DNA of 64,000 nt from the NCBI GenBank assembly GCA_018105865.1, contig CM030863.1, positions 3,687,601 to 3,751,600 of the forward strand. Direction: 5' to 3'. A model generated the notes under the pieces. It saw only the letters and a list, made by a program, of their open reading frames with translations. It was not told the origin of the DNA and did no database searches. Position numbers and translations under genes: made by a program. Positions 1 to 26,859 of this stretch are shown here, in pieces. This stretch comes from Metaphire vulgaris (taxonomy: Eukaryota > Annelida > Clitellata > Crassiclitellata > Megascolecidae). The number at the start of each line of letters is the position of its first letter. Positions within the stretch are counted from its first letter, which is position 1.

Positions 1-17
1 GTCTAGATCAAACACTG
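1..17. mobile_element. Right terminal repeat of a hAT-like MITE cut by the window edge
   Basis: The window opens with GTCTAGATCAAACACTG. This matches the right terminal inverted repeat of the small element at 35441-35639 (GTCTAGATTAAACACTG) with one difference. The rest of the element would lie to the left of the window. Confidence 0.55.
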
Positions 18-110
18 GGTCATTTTATCCAAAGGGTCATTATGGTTATGCCCTTACTGCTCAATACTTGAGAAATAAATGGTCTCTTCAGACTAAAAAT
101 GTAATAATGT
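18..110 (+). repeat. Partial copy of an interspersed repeat also at 3070-3350 and 19236-19620
   Basis: The stretch GGTCATTTTATCCAAAGGGT and the bases after it resemble the repeat copies near 3190-3260 and 19315-19345. It lies downstream of the last TRDMT1 exon seen, where the remaining 3' exons would be expected further left. Confidence 0.45.
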
Positions 111-250
111 GCTCAAAACTCGAAAACAGTCACAGAGTAATTTGAATAAGAAAAATTTCTCCTTTGACGCTATTTCTAACTATAAGACAGGTTTTTCTTC
201 AAACGGGTTGAGGTCGCACAGCCCCGTTAATTTCTAGATCAACCGCAAAC

Positions 251-1283
251 CTTTTCGTGAAGCAGCACGAATTTGTCGAGGTACCCTGCACAAGATCCAT
301 CACCCAGAAGTAGCGGTAGAATTTCTTCGGCAGCAGAAACCGCTCAAAATATTCGTTCGGCTGATCTTCCAAATATTCGGCCACGGTGCGTTTCACAACA
401 TTTCGTAAATTATACCGTTTTCCATTACCATGCAATTCGGTGTGACTTTCCACAATTTCTCCGGTCTCTGGCTGTCGATCAAAGCCTACTCTATCAATAA
501 CGTCTTGCAAGTTACAAGAATCTGCTTTGTCGAGACTTGCGTTAACAGTTGTTGAAGACGACGAATTTACTGACAGATCAAAATCAACTTCTGCTTTCAA
601 AGCCGTAGGCATCGTAGTACAGATCTGTAAAACAGTTGTAAGTAAACTGTAATTGTAAGTGGAACTATCATACGTAAAACACATAAACAGGGGCGGTTCC
701 AGGTTGGGGACGACTGGGGATGCACCCCCCCCACCGAGCTTTTCTTTGCTTGTCAGCGTTCTCAGGGTTTACCGGGTTCGAGCCGCTATCCCTGTGTGCA
801 AATCAGAGCTGATGACCTTTTTGCTTGCCAGCCTTTTTCGACAAGGTTTATTTCATTATTTTTCACGATTTTCTGGCCAAATAAAAAAATGAAACACCGC
901 TAATGACCTTTTTTTGCCTGTCAACCTTTTTTCAGTATTTCACTGCATCCCTCCCACCAACTTCCTAAAAATTCATTGCATCCCCCCCCCCACCAAGAAT
1001 TCTTGGAACCGCCACTGTACATAAATGCTATTCATTATTCTATTAACAGTTTCCAATGGCAATGAATGACTAACACTAGGTGTATGGCTCAGAGGATTAC
1101 AAAAAGAAACAAATGAGCAAACAAAAAATTCGACCATCACTTACTGTGGATTGCATTTCAAAGCAGAATGCCATTGGCTTTCGTTTGGCCAGCAGATAGT
1201 AACGAAGTCGGGAATTCGGAATTGAGAATTGCAGCGGGGTTAGCAAAAATTCCTGTATAAATAAAAAAATAAAAAATGTAATG

Positions 1284-1374
<91 letters not shown>

Positions 1375-4300
1375 GTATAAATAAAGCAAAAGCAAACAAC
1401 ATTCTGAAGGCCAATTGTACTTATAGACAATTTATTATTATTATTAACTATATTATTATTATTAACAATATTAACTTATTGCCATGATTTTAAATACTGT
1501 AGAACATCGCTATAATGGACCCGGTTATAACAACTTAGTCGTACAGTACCACAACGTACGGTTCCTTGTGAAGCGCTACCGTATTGGATGGTATTGCATA
1601 TAATGTATTACCTTGGATAAGACAAACTAGATTTTACAGATTCATTAAGTATTAAGATCTAATATATATCCAACCAGAAGATGGAAGGTTAGATTTTGTT
1701 TCTTAAATAGTTTAGTGACTAAAGATGAAATTTATAATGCAAATTTACTTCTGCAAAATGTCTGAAATAAAAAATCAACTGCATTAGATAATATTATCAC
1801 CAACCAAACAAAGGCCAATACAAGAAATATGTTGGAACAGGTGCAACCAAGTTTCTGAAGGCAAATTTATTATTCAAAGTAAATGCATTTTAAAATATTT
1901 AAGGAGGCAAAGCTTGTAAAAAGTGCCCCCCATCATCTATTTGGCAGCAAATATTTTGTGCCTGTATGGGCACTCTTGAAAATATTGTTGTGCATTAGTA
2001 CTGTACTTTAAATCTGAAAAATTCTGAAACTCAGAAAAATTTTCAGCTGTTAAAAAAAAGTCGTTCCCAAAATTGTTCAAAATTGCATCCCAACAGGAAA
2101 AAATCACACAATAAGAGCTCAAAACAAATCAATATTTTTCACATATTCTCCATTTTCCCCAATTAAATCATATTTATTAAATCTTTATTTTTACATTTTT
2201 TAAAAATTTTTATTTATCACATTTATTAAATTTATATATTTATTAAATTAATGATATTTTTAATTTTCTCAATAGACATAGGACTGTTACCTGAAAGACA
2301 AAGTCAAGTTTCCTAAGCATTTCGATCAAAATTTCCCTCGTCAACGAAGTCTCAAATCCCTTGACGTTTTCCACAAAAATGTAGTCAGGGATTTTATCAA
2401 GCCTAAAAGTTAAATTCAAGCCATTCATAAATGAGTGAATGTCACTCATTAAGCTATCGTGGCAAACTTAAAATTGGCACATACAATATCATTGAGCAAA
2501 AACAAGCAAAGATTAAAATATTTTCAAATTTTTAACAGAGAATCAACAATGGCAAAGAAAGCGTTGAGACAAACATGTCTACTGAGCAAATTACAAATTA
2601 CACAGAATCGAAACATCATAATTTTAAACCAATTTTTCTTTCACAACTCTAAGTCGTAACCAGTGCTTTTTTCTTAGGAAAAAAGGTTTGGGAACCCATT
2701 TCACATCTGTTTTGTCATAAGAAGCATACCATAGATAAGATATTAGTAGAATAACAGTACTTGTTATATTTATATACAATGTAGTTCTGGTTGGTTTTAA
2801 ACTGTAATTTACGCTGTTCCCATGCATTCCCACAGAAAAAGCACTGGTCATAACTTACAAGATAAGCTTTGAAAAATGTTACTAGATGGATTACTTTGGT
2901 AGAAGATTAATGAAATGGAGAAATGACTTCGTCCTTTCGTCCGTTAAATCCTTCTGTCGCCCAACTCTCGTGAATGGCTGACAAGGAGGACTCATCGTTA
3001 CAAGATCAGCTCCAAGATGGTTCAGGTCTGACAACGTCAGCGTCTACGCAAAATGTTACATAAGCACAAGCTAAGTAAGTAAGTAAGTAAAATCTTGTGA
3101 ATTTATGTGGCGCTTTTAATGAAGTAACACCACAGGTGCTTGATCTAAATTTGAAATAGCTACACGGCCTAAATGTGGGTGTCAGTTGGGTGGGGTCGTT
3201 TCGTCCAAAGGGTCGTCGTGGTTGGGATGTTACGGCTACGGAGGAAATGGTTTCTTGAAGGGAAATGCTTTAAGATTAGGTAGAAAAACTTGAGAAGACG
3301 ATGCAAGAAGCGAAGGAAATTGTGACTTGTTGTTTGACCGTAGTGCAGACACATAACAATAAGTCGTATACACATAACAATTCATGTTCAATGCTGAGAA
3401 GTATTATCACGCACAGGCACACATGCATGTCTCTGTCTTGTCTTGAACCGTCTTCGCTTTCAAGATTGGCTGCATTGTGGACTGTCTTCTTCCAAGCATT
3501 ACGGTCTTCTGCTGTTCTTGTTGCCTGTTCTATAGTGAGTCCTGTCCATTCTTTGATGTTGTCTTCACACTTTTTTCTTGGTCTGCCTCTTTTGCATGAT
3601 CCTAGCATTGTACTTTCATTATTTCTTTCTCTAGACAATCCTGTTTTGTTCACAAAATATGTCCCCCAGTGTTTCAGCTTTCTTTTTCTACGTCTTACTG
3701 AGCACCGTTAAAATGAACAAAAACTAATTGATTCTATCTTGGCATGCATTCAGGAAGGACTCTTTTCTAAGCCAAATTTTTAAAGGTTAGATGCCTTCCC
3801 TGAGAATAACCCTGCATAAAGGAGTTGATAGCCTACAATTTCATTTTTGGGGTGCAAACCAAAAAATCAGCAATTCATCTTCAGTTCTTCACCTAACATC
3901 TTTATAGAAATAAAATATACTACATCAGCAGTTTGCAGCCTTTTTATGGTGAAGGACCACTTGGAGATATTGAGCTTACGTGATGGACCACCTCCATTGA
4001 GGAATAATCTATATAATATTCTCTTCTTTTTACTAGAAATTTATCCATTAGTTTCTTAAATTTAATTACTTTAACAAACTTATTTAGTTGTATTTAACAT
4101 GTGGCTCAAGTAACATACGCGTCAGTTCCGATAAAAACAAAAAAACACAAATTGACTCTTAAATTATTAGCATCATGCTGCTATCTAGTGAGAAAAATAC
4201 AACATATATTGGCCAAATTTGTCTGCACATTTTTAATTTTAAAAAATTTAGGCTTTGCTCGTGGACCACCAGGCAGATGGTCGTGGACCACTGGTGGTAC

Positions 4301-6188
4301 GCGGACCACAGGTTGAGAACCACTATATTAGATGATTTGAATACTAAATATTCTCACAATTTATAAATAAAACCAAAATACATTACTGTGAGACACTTTG
4401 TCAGGAGATTGGTTTCAGGAAAATTGTGTCGATATATAGAATTTGATATCTGATTAATATCGATTGCTGCAGTGATGTCATAAGAAAGTCCACTTTCTAA
4501 AACAATAATGCAATTCTTTTAAAATAAAATGCATTAAAGACTATCAATGCAGTGGCAGCTCCACCGGGGGAGCCATGGGGGCCCGTGCCCCCCTATTGAG
4601 TGCCTGGCCCCCTAGTGCCCCCCCAGTTTGGACCCTATACTTAATGTTAGAAGTTGCCACCCCAACGGCCCCCCACTTGCCAAATCCTAGAGCCGCCACT
4701 GTATCAATGTCACTGTATACTGCTACAGGAGCATGATTTGGTCAATGTCTTCATTAGTTCTATTTATGCAAGAAAAGTCTGTTGAATGTTATTTCTTTAC
4801 CACTTAGTATAAGTTAGCTATAAGGTTATCAATTTGTACCCTACATGTACTTTGTATGTTTTCCGTTATTTTATATGTTAATTTTATATTCATGATTGAT
4901 CATGTTTGTAATACGTGTACGTGAAAAATAAACTCAATAAACTCAAACTCGAATCTAAATTGAATAGACAAATCTTCACGAGATTCTCATACGTCATTCC
5001 TCAGATGTACTGGCAAGAAAATTCTAAGTAAGCCTTCCTTTTCTACAGCGAAGTAGGTGGTTTCACTAATGAGCAGTGGTGGTCACAGAAAGTTTCTTCC
5101 CCGATTAGCTCATGTTTCCTTTGCAAGAAGGCAGGCACTAGATGTACTTCTTCAGCTGTCTGCACAATATTATTTGGGCTTTCATGCCAGCAATGACATC
5201 AGAATATCGGCTCCCCAGAGACAATGCATCGCATGCCACCAACAGGGAAGGCAAATACATTTCCAGGGTTTGTTTCTCAAAGCCAGCACTTTGTGCATGG
5301 TCACTGTCTCATAATCTACCACGTCTGGGGTTTTAGACCCTACAAAGGACCCACACTTTGAGGTGGCTCTCTTCAGATTCATTGATTTCAAAGAAAAAAA
5401 ATATATAAATATGCTACATTTGCTGCATATAACATAAATGCTGGTCTATGCATTAGATTATTATTATTGTTGTTGTTATTGTTATTATTATTATTATTAT
5501 TGTCATTCGTCGTCGTCGTCGCCGCCGCCGCCGCCATCGTCGTCGTCATCATCATCATTATTATACAAGCCGACTTATATAGCGCAGTACATATGAATAA
5601 AGTTCAAAATCAAAAGCGTTTTACAGTCCAAATGATTTTTGAAAAAAAGAATGTCATGCATTACAGCCATGCCAGGCAAAGAAACAGTACTGGAGTCAAT
5701 GTGTTAATGTTCACTTTTAAGTGAACATTAACATTTAACATTGACTAAACATTGACTAAACCAGCACTTACGCTTTCAGGTTTCGAACTAACCTTCAAGT
5801 GCATAATGCATGCCACCAATTCCGCTGTACAGTTCTAGAACGGTCAATTTCTCTCCGATCTTTTTCGTCTCTAAAACCACAGATATCAGATGAAATAACA
5901 ATCCATTTGGATTCAAAGTCTAGGCATTTGATGTCAAATTCAATCAACTTGTCTCACTAAGCTTCCATTGGTTTGGGAAGTCGATAACATGTGTGGGCAG
6001 ATGCACACCAGTATACATAGATACAACTTAACATTCCTTACCAAAGATATGTCTTTGGGTAATTGTAGGTGGTCGATACCTGCGTGTAAACAGGAAATAA
6101 TCCGACCACCAACAATTACCGTATTGGGCACAAAACAGTGTGTGAAATATATACCTTGAGCAATAGTTGTCATAGGTATTGCTGCCAT
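251..6188 (-). CDS. TRDMT1: TRDMT1/DNMT2 tRNA (cytosine-5)-methyltransferase, 3' end outside window
   Basis: Family role: methylates cytosine 38 of tRNA-Asp and related tRNAs using S-adenosylmethionine. Coding exons on the minus strand: 6188-6155 (ATG), 5870-5793, 4496-4387, 3043-2895, 2402-2291, 1252-1145 and 624-251. Every junction keeps phase with GT-AG sites. Visible motifs: LELYSGIGGMHYALE (motif I), AAIDIN (motif II), SPPCQPFTR with the catalytic cysteine (motif IV), FVENVKGFE (motif VI), IPNSRLRYY (motif VIII), and the DNMT2 hallmark CFT in CCFTKR. The terminal target-recognition and motif IX-X exons (human tail FTPKEIANLLGFP) are not seen and should lie beyond position 1. The donor at 251/250 is my choice because it falls at the CFTK boundary; the frame stays open to 199. 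No frameshift is seen. Introns hold hAT MITEs, a (TA)n tract and an RTE relic. The gene is divergent from the AAA gene at 12.2 kb. Confidence 0.93.
688..1017 (+). mobile_element. hAT MITE, family B (CAGGGGCGGTTCC...GGAACCGCCACTG)
   Basis: The terminal inverted repeats are CAGGGGCGGTTCC and GGAACCGCCACTG. They are flanked by CACATAAA (680-687) and TACATAAA (1018-1025), a 7/8 match typical of 8-bp hAT target-site duplications. The interior carries the family signature TTTTTTTGCCTGTCAACC. It lies in a TRDMT1 intron. Confidence 0.8.
1284..1372. repeat. (TA)n microsatellite
   Basis: About 85 bp of almost pure TA dinucleotides in the TRDMT1 intron just upstream of exon 1252-1145. The long Ile-Tyr open frames across it are artefacts. 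Confidence 0.97.
3060..3350 (+). repeat. Interspersed repeat (LINE/SINE-like) with (TAAG)n start
   Basis: It starts with TAAGTAAGTAAGTAAG, then AAATCTTGTGAATTTATGTG and GGCGCTTTTAATG. It shares successive blocks with 19236-19620: the start block, TCCAAAGGGT-type text, GGGAAATGCTTTAAG, and TTGTTTGACCGTAGTG. Fragments of the start block also occur at 7630-7690 and 12085-12125 (reverse) and at 33980-34060. Confidence 0.6.
3395..3720 (-). mobile_element. RTE-type LINE 3' coding relic
   Basis: Minus-strand translation gives the C-terminal signature of RTE reverse-transcriptase proteins: KRGRPRKKCEDNIKEW, then TAEDRNAWKKTVHNAA. The same signature ends the larger RTE copy at 14850-16745. No full element remains. 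Confidence 0.7.
3926..4325. mobile_element. hAT-like non-autonomous element (GGTTGAGAACCACT terminus)
   Basis: The left end CAGCAGTTTGCAGCC faces the right end GGTTGAGAACCACTA, with GTGGACCAC-rich subterminal sequence, as in widespread 'CAGTGGTTCTCAACC' hAT elements. The flanks TACTACAT and TATTAGAT match at 6 of 8 positions. The ends are diverged, so the boundaries are approximate. Confidence 0.55.
4550..4701 (-). mobile_element. hAT MITE, family A (CAGTGGCGGCTC), 152 bp
   Basis: Inverted termini CAGTGGCAGCTCC and GAGCCGCCACTG are flanked by a perfect 8-bp target-site duplication TATCAATG (4542-4549 and 4702-4709). It lies in the TRDMT1 intron between exons 5870-5793 and 4496-4387. Other copies: 14187-14378, 23835-24003, 26636-26797 and 47816-47938. 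Confidence 0.9.
5462..5720. repeat. Trinucleotide tract plus LINE-like 3' sequence
   Basis: (ATT/GTT)n passes into (GTC/GCC)n and (ATC)n at 5462-5563, followed by CCGACTTATATAGCGCAG and AAAATCAAAAGCGTTTTA. The latter resembles the repeat at 48690-48750. The poly-leucine open frame across it is an artefact. Confidence 0.6.
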
Positions 6189-6599
6189 TGTTGCATGAGC
6201 ATATTAATAGCATGTAATTCAATGTATCAGGTAAAATCCTCAGGATATGTTTATTTAGGCAACCTCTTTGGTTCTCAACATTCCACTTATAGGCTAACTC
6301 TTGTCTAGGAAAATGAAGTTATATTAATCTGAACATTCTAGTAAATATTAACGGTTTAATTTTTCAACCAGATCGACAGGTTTGTTTTTGTTTTCTATTC
6401 TATTGCATCTGGAATAAAATTTGTCTTGGAATATTCTGTGAATTTTTTTGGTCTTATTTTAAATTCAATTGATGTCATTTAAATTGTAATTGATGTCAGA
6501 CAAGCATATGTTAAGTTGATCTGAAATAAACCTCAGTTCAATCAATCAATGTAGTTTTACTAAAGTAAAATCGTTGCCTTATATAGCTCTTTGGTCACT

Positions 6600-7150
6600 A
6601 AATACAACGGTAAATTCCATCTAAAAAGAAAATAAAATCATCCTTGTCTCACCAGCCATATTGTGTCCGTACAATGATTTGGTTTTTCAAATTAATCGAC
6701 AAATCTATCAAATTTGTTTCTTATTTCTGACTTTATCAATATTGAAAATATCAATGTTTACGAATCTTTTCCAGGATTGTTTCAATTATAGATTGCTGCT
6801 CTAAAGGATTAATTTGGAAAAAGTCGTCACTATCTGCCTGCGAAGGCTTTTTCTGCAAAATTCACGGATTTTTCGCCAGGGGTTTAGGGTTAAAGCACGT
6901 GAACTAAACACATGGTTAGGGTTCCATCTAAAAGCACCAAAATCATCCTTGTCTCACCAGCCATATTCTACCCGGCAATGATTTAAATGACAAATTAAAC
7001 GCAAATCTATCAAATTTGTTTCTTATTTCTAGCTTTATAATATCAAAATATCAATGTTTATGTATATTAAAGTCTATGCTATTTGCGGTTCATATTATAT
7101 TCATCTAACCTTTTGCCTTTTTGGAAAAAGCCGTCACCACCTGGCTGCGT
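6600..7150. repeat. Imperfect tandem duplication, spacing about 310 bp
   Basis: Two copies, about 6610-6845 and 6920-7150, share TCATCCTTGTCTCACCAGCC, then AAATCTATCAAATTTGTTTC, then a TTGGAAAAAG-CGTCAC block, in the same order with scattered substitutions. No gene is seen. It lies between the starts of TRDMT1 and the AAA gene. Confidence 0.75.
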
Positions 7151-8440
7151 ATCATAAATTCATAACAACTCTCCAACGGAGAAATGCATTCAATCAATCA
7201 GTCAGTCAATCAACCAATCAATCAATAAACTTCTGTGGCACCACTATCATAATGCCTTGTTGGATGACGATGTTTCGGGCGATTCAAGTTCATTCAACAT
7301 AGATTCTAAATAGTGAGGTTTGCCAGATTGCAGTGCTTTAAAAACCAGGAGACCAGTTTGTGCCTTCTTGGACCATCTATCTTGATCACCACGGACTACA
7401 TATTACGGATTATGAATTTTACTCAAATTGAGCGATCGTGAAATAGCTGGCTCACTGCTTAAATTCTTCCTTTTTAAAACCATTCCCTCCATAGCTGTAG
7501 CAACCTAGCTTCACTGCACTTTGGATGTTGACTATTGCCTGGCTGATCATATCTATCTTTCCCATATTCTAATTTAGAAAAGGCTGAGTGCCTAAGAATA
7601 AGCAGCTACTGTTGTGCTTTCTAAGGGGCTACAAAAATCCACGAGATTTTACTTACTTACTTGCTTAACTTTTTCAGCGCTATAAAATTTGTTTTCACTT
7701 AATTATTTACTTACTCCAGCGACAGCACCATGTTCAAAGCATGATTCGAAGCTATTTAAATTCCGCTATTTTCGCTCATCGGATTTAGTTTTTAAACATT
7801 TGTATTAAATTTAATTCATCGAAATAGATATTTATTTAGCCAAAAACTTCCGCAGTTAACAGTATTTAAATCCAGGTAATTTAATTAGCTTGCCAGATCT
7901 TCATATCTACAGCACTCTGGTAAGGCAATTTCTCGTAGCCCGTGGTCATTGCGGTAATCTATCATTATCCTCAGGCCATGCCAGAAATGGTGGCTGTTTT
8001 TAGAAGAATAGTTGCTTTTTTGAATGCATTGATTGAGCATTTTGAATGCATTGATTGTCCCAAGCGCACCCTGTCGACTCAGCTGCGAATGAATACATTG
8101 GGTATTAACTCGGTGGAAGGAAAGGCGGCGAGGGAAAGGCTGGCAATCCGCCCTCGTTCAGCTGTTGCCGTGTAAAACTGAAGGTGCTAACGCTTTGGTT
8201 CTCCGATGGGCCCGCCCTGGCCTATGGAGTATAACTTTTTAATAGCTGAGGACAAGAAAAACAAACAAAATACTATTAACTTAGTATTAACATGAATAGA
8301 TGCTTGGTGTGGGATTGGCGCTGTATGTGGCAGCCGCCCCGAGTTCTGAGTGCTGAGGTTTATCGCGATTTCTCGTGTTATTTCTGCGTTTATGTGTCTA
8401 ATTCGAACATTAGCTAGACGTGACACATTAGTGATTCGTC
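7151..8440. other. Intergenic stretch with repeat fragments only
   Basis: It holds a short (AATC)n-like tract near 7195 and reverse fragments of the GTAAAATCTTGTGAATTTA repeat near 7630-7690. From about 8090 the sequence becomes GC-richer and may be the 5' part of the following LINE. I see no host coding sequence. Confidence 0.5.
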
Positions 8441-11400
8441 AGGACTGCCTCTTTCCGGCAGACTTGGTCCTCGTAGGTCCTTTTTGTTGCGGATACTATG
8501 CTGACCTGCAGACAGTTTGAGCGCACAGCGACTTCATTAGCATATTGGCTTTCACGCGTACTACTACTACAGCGTATTATCTCAGCGTCGCGCTTCCGCG
8601 TTCGCTGTGTTGCCTATGTTTCACACTGACACGGAATAGCATGGTTTTGTACACGCCGATGAACTTAAGGCTTTCGCCGTTCGCTGTCGACCTGCGACGT
8701 CAGTCCAGGATTCGATTCGACTGTTTGGGCTCAGTCCTCTCCGCCGTCATCGCGATCGTCGTGCTGGCGACGCCGCCCCAGATTTGCGCTGGAACGTGCG
8801 GTCAACGGCGTCACGTCTTCACCGGTCACTCGAGACCGTGTCTGCCTGCGCCGCCGAGACCACACTCGCCACGTCTCATCTCGTTGCGCCGGATTAAGTG
8901 TCTTCGTAACTCTTTTGCGACGGGAGATGTGCTGACGTTCGGGTTCATGAACATTCGGTCTTTGACTCATAAACTTGATGATTTGTTGGAGATCTGTGAT
9001 GACTTTACGATTCGGGTAATATGTCTATGTGAGACGTGGCATGATCCCGATTCTGTCTGGATCGGCCGTCTTCATTCGGATGGCTGGCAGGTGGCAGAGA
9101 AAGCGCGCCCGCGGCCTCTTGGCGAAGCGACACTTTATCCACGAATCATGGAGGGGTCGCCATCTGTGCCGCCCGGCATCCGCCTGGCCAATATTGGCAT
9201 TCCTCTGGCTGCGATTACGTTGAATTGCGGTGCGTGCGTGTTTCCTCCGGGGCGTCTTGCGTAATAGCCGTCGTCTACCGCCCAGGATCGGCGGCGGTCA
9301 CTCAACTGTTTTTCCAAGAACTGTCGGTCTTTCTCGGAGAACTAGCGTCTCTCGTGAGCCTGTCTACCTGACAGGCGACTTCAACGCGCGACTCGAACGA
9401 GATGACGACCACGCCTGCCGCCAGCTGAGGGATCTTTTCGTGACCTATAACTTTACATACCTGCGTGACCGGACCCACGCATTGCGAAGGCGGCACGCTT
9501 GACGTTCTGGCATTCCAACCGAACGTCGTTCCTCCGCATGTGTCTGTCGTTGACACGGGTCTATCCGATCACTCTCTGCTGAGTTGGAATGTTCCGCTCA
9601 CTCGACCGCGCCCAATCGCCACCGCCAATCGTCGTGCGTGGGGAAAACTTCGATCTCACAGTCTTCCGTGCGGAGCTGTTACTCTCCCAGATCTCCAGCG
9701 CCAAGGAATGGCCCACGATGGATGTTGAGTCCATGGCTCTACTTTATAACAGTGAGCTTACCAGATTACTTGACAAGTTGATCCCGGTGAAGACCGTGAG
9801 CTGTCGACGGCGCCCATCGGATCCTTGGTTCGACGACGAATGCCGAAATGCCAAAAGGAAGCTCCGTAAAGCAGAGCGCTGTGCTCGTCGTGCGCCTCCC
9901 GCTGAGGCGCGTCATCTGTCCTCGACTGGACCACGCAGCGCAAAGCCTACAGACGGCTACTAAGCCGGAAGCGGGAGGTCTTTTGGTGTCGCAAGGTGGA
10001 AACCGGCGTACCACACCGCGTCGACTCTGGCAATCGCTGACACGCTCCTGGGTCGGGCGGACGCCTCTGCCGGAATCACTCACGGCTGAACAACCGCTGA
10101 TTTCTTCCGTGAGAAGGTGTCTGGTGTATGGACAGCCACTTCGGAACATGATCCTCCCAACTTCTCCCCCGCCGGACCGGGCTGTTCTCTGAGCGTATTT
10201 CGTACTCTATCAGTAGAGGAAATCACTGCAGAGATACTAACACTGCCTGATAAGTGCTGCGCCAGCGACCGCTCCCGACACGTCTCCTCAAGGAATGCTC
10301 CGACATCCTAGCGCCGTTCATCACGGAGCTCATCAACCTTCGCTGCTGCTCGGTGTGGTGCCGCAGACGTTCAAAGACGCCGTCACTCCGCGGATTAAGC
10401 GACCCGGCCCAGACGCTTCAGACGTAGGATCCCAGCAGACCGATCTCGAATCTGTCTGTCCTGTCGGCTGCTTGAGCGGATAGTCTCCAGGCAGCTTACG
10501 GACTATCTTGCGTCCTCTGGCCTCTACCCTGAGCTGCAGTCCGCCTACCGTGCCTATCATTCCACGGAAACGGCAGTCCTCAAAATCACCACAGACATCC
10601 TCCGTGAACTGGATGAGGGTAAGCTGGCTGTCCTCGTTCTTCTCGATCTTCACGGGCCGCCGACACGGTGGATCACTCGACTATCACTGCGTCGGCTTAA
10701 TGTCTCGTGACGGCATTGGTCATGTGGCCCTTAAATGGTTCCATTCAGTATCTCGATCGCCCACACACAATGCGTGCGTTGTTCCAACTCCAGCACTCAC
10801 CCATCACACGTCATCTGCGGCGCCCCGCAAGGATCGGTTCTTGGACCCATCCTGTTTACCTATACGTGGCTGACCTGCTACGCCTCATCCGTCAACATGG
10901 GCTCCAAGGACACTTGTATGCGGATGACACCCAGATATATGGAGGCTGCTGGCCTCGGAGACGCAGCAACTGCTTGAGCGTCTCACTAGGTGTCTGGATG
11001 AGATGGCAGACTGGTTGAAGTCTAACAGGCTTCAGCTCAATGTCGCCAAGACCGAGGTCCTCTGGTTCGCCACTGACCGGAATCAACAACAGCTGCCGCG
11101 TTCCTGTATTAGGATTAACGATCTTGAGCTACGCCCAGTCACATCCGCACGAAACTTGGGTATTTATCTCGACAGTGCAGCGACGATGAAGCTGCATGCA
11201 GCTAAGACCGTTGCAAGCTGCTTCGCTCTCTCCGGCTGATCAAGAGTCTACGCCGGTCAGTCTCTCCTGCCGTCCTCAAGACGCTGGTCGTAGCTCTTGT
11301 CCTCACCAGACTAGACTATGGAAATGCCGCCTCGCTGGATCGCCTGCCTCTCTACTCTGCAGGCTGCAGTCAGTCCTGAATGGGGCTGCTCGCCTAATTC

Positions 11401-11860
11401 ATCGGTCCGCGTTGCAGCACGCCTCCGCCACTTATTGATCTACACTGGCTGTCCGTGCCAGAGCGCATCAAGTTTAAACTATCTAGTCTCGTTTTATCGT
11501 TGTCTGCACGGAACAGGACCGAACTATCTGGCGACCGAGTTGCGCAGCGCCTCGGATCTCGGCGTCGAGAAGACTAAGATCCTCCACTACGGCTGAACTG
11601 ATTGTCCCCAGGACGCGTCTCGTCACTGTCGGTGATCGAACTTTTCCGGCAGTCTGCTGCGCCGCGCTTGGAACTCACTTCCCGCTGACATCCAGAAGTC
11701 TCCGTCACTCGACACATTCAAGAAACGCCTCAAGTCCTGGCTATTCAGAACTAGTTACTGTATTTAGTTATTTAGTTATGTAATGTGTTCGCGCAGTCTG
11801 TCGACTAGTCACCACACTAATCTTGACTTTACTTACTTACTTACTTACTTACTTACTAAC
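8440..11860 (+). mobile_element. CR1/L2-group LINE, full-length-like but frame-disrupted
   Basis: A GC-rich block with coding signal spread over several frames. AP-endonuclease motifs: TFGFMNIRSLTHKLDDL, then CLCETWHDPDSVWIGRL (about 8935-9085) and LTGDFNARL (about 9367-9393). Reverse-transcriptase motifs: LQSAYRAYHSTETAVL (about 10540), CGAPQGSVLGPILFTY (about 10818) and LYADDTQIYGG (about 10915). The C-terminal part has SNRLQLNVAKTEVLWF and FYRCLHGTGPNYLATEL. It ends with a (TTAC)n tail at 11829-11858, which supports the orientation. The many frameshifts mean it is inactive. The endonuclease and RT motif style fit CR1/L2/Crack-type elements. The 239-residue frame at 8545-9264 is the 5'/endonuclease part of this element and not a host gene. 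Confidence 0.85.
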
Positions 11861-12200
11861 TTAAGTAGGAAAACTAAGAAACTCATAAATTTTAGGTGTG
11901 ATGAGTTCAAACAACCAAACAACTTAACTAAACATGCATAAATCAGACATTATAATGAAGGCTTTGTTTAAAACTCCATGTAAAAGCAGCTATTGAGGTT
12001 CAACTTTTAAAGCAATATATCAGCACTATATTATTATAAACCAAATTAAGAGAAAGTTGTATTAATCTGAACAGCCTCAATTGCACAAAAATATATAAAT
12101 TCATGAGATTTTACTTAAATACTTGCTGATTAGTATGTATTTTTTTCTGTGGCTAACATGGTGCTTTAAGTTTTTTTATTTATTGATAATTTTAGTATCG

Positions 12201-26566
<14,366 letters not shown>

Positions 26567-26635
26567 GAAATGTTTGCAAGTCAAAACAGTGTTGGGTTCT
26601 GGTGCTTCAATCTCCAGGGTTTTAGTGGTTCAGAC

Positions 26636-26797
26636 CAGTGGTGTGTTATAACCGGGGGGTAGGTTGCCATTACTTTCCCCTGGATCCAGGTTGGGACCCT
26701 ATAGATTAATACTACATACCTAATTTTATCACCACCCTCTAGTGAGTATGATTAGGTCAACCCCATGGCTCCTGCCAAATCCTGGAGCCACCATCTG
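26636..26797 (-). mobile_element. Old hAT MITE, family A
   Basis: CAGTGGTG and a weak right end GAGCCACCATCTG, with flanks GTTCAGAC and CTTCAGAC (7/8), and the internal GTTGGGACCCTATA shared with other family A copies. Confidence 0.65.
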
Positions 26798-26859
26798 CTT
26801 CAGACCCAAAATTGCTCACTATCATTCATTGAGTAACTTCCTGTGTTTTGGTAAAGGTA

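Noticed and set aside
1097..1430. Long Ile-Tyr open frames
   Set aside because: They are translations of a (TA)n microsatellite. Only the embedded LTPLQFSIPNSRLRYYLLAK part is real, as a TRDMT1 exon.
3301..3711. 136-residue plus-strand frame
   Set aside because: It is the shadow of the minus-strand RTE C-terminal relic.
5057..5391. Overlapping frames of 60-85 residues on both strands
   Set aside because: They lie in a TRDMT1 intron, and no known family motif is visible in any frame.
8545..9264. 239-residue open frame as a possible host gene
   Set aside because: It runs into LINE endonuclease motifs (NIRSLTHKLDDL, ETWHDPDSV) and is the 5' part of the CR1/L2-like element.
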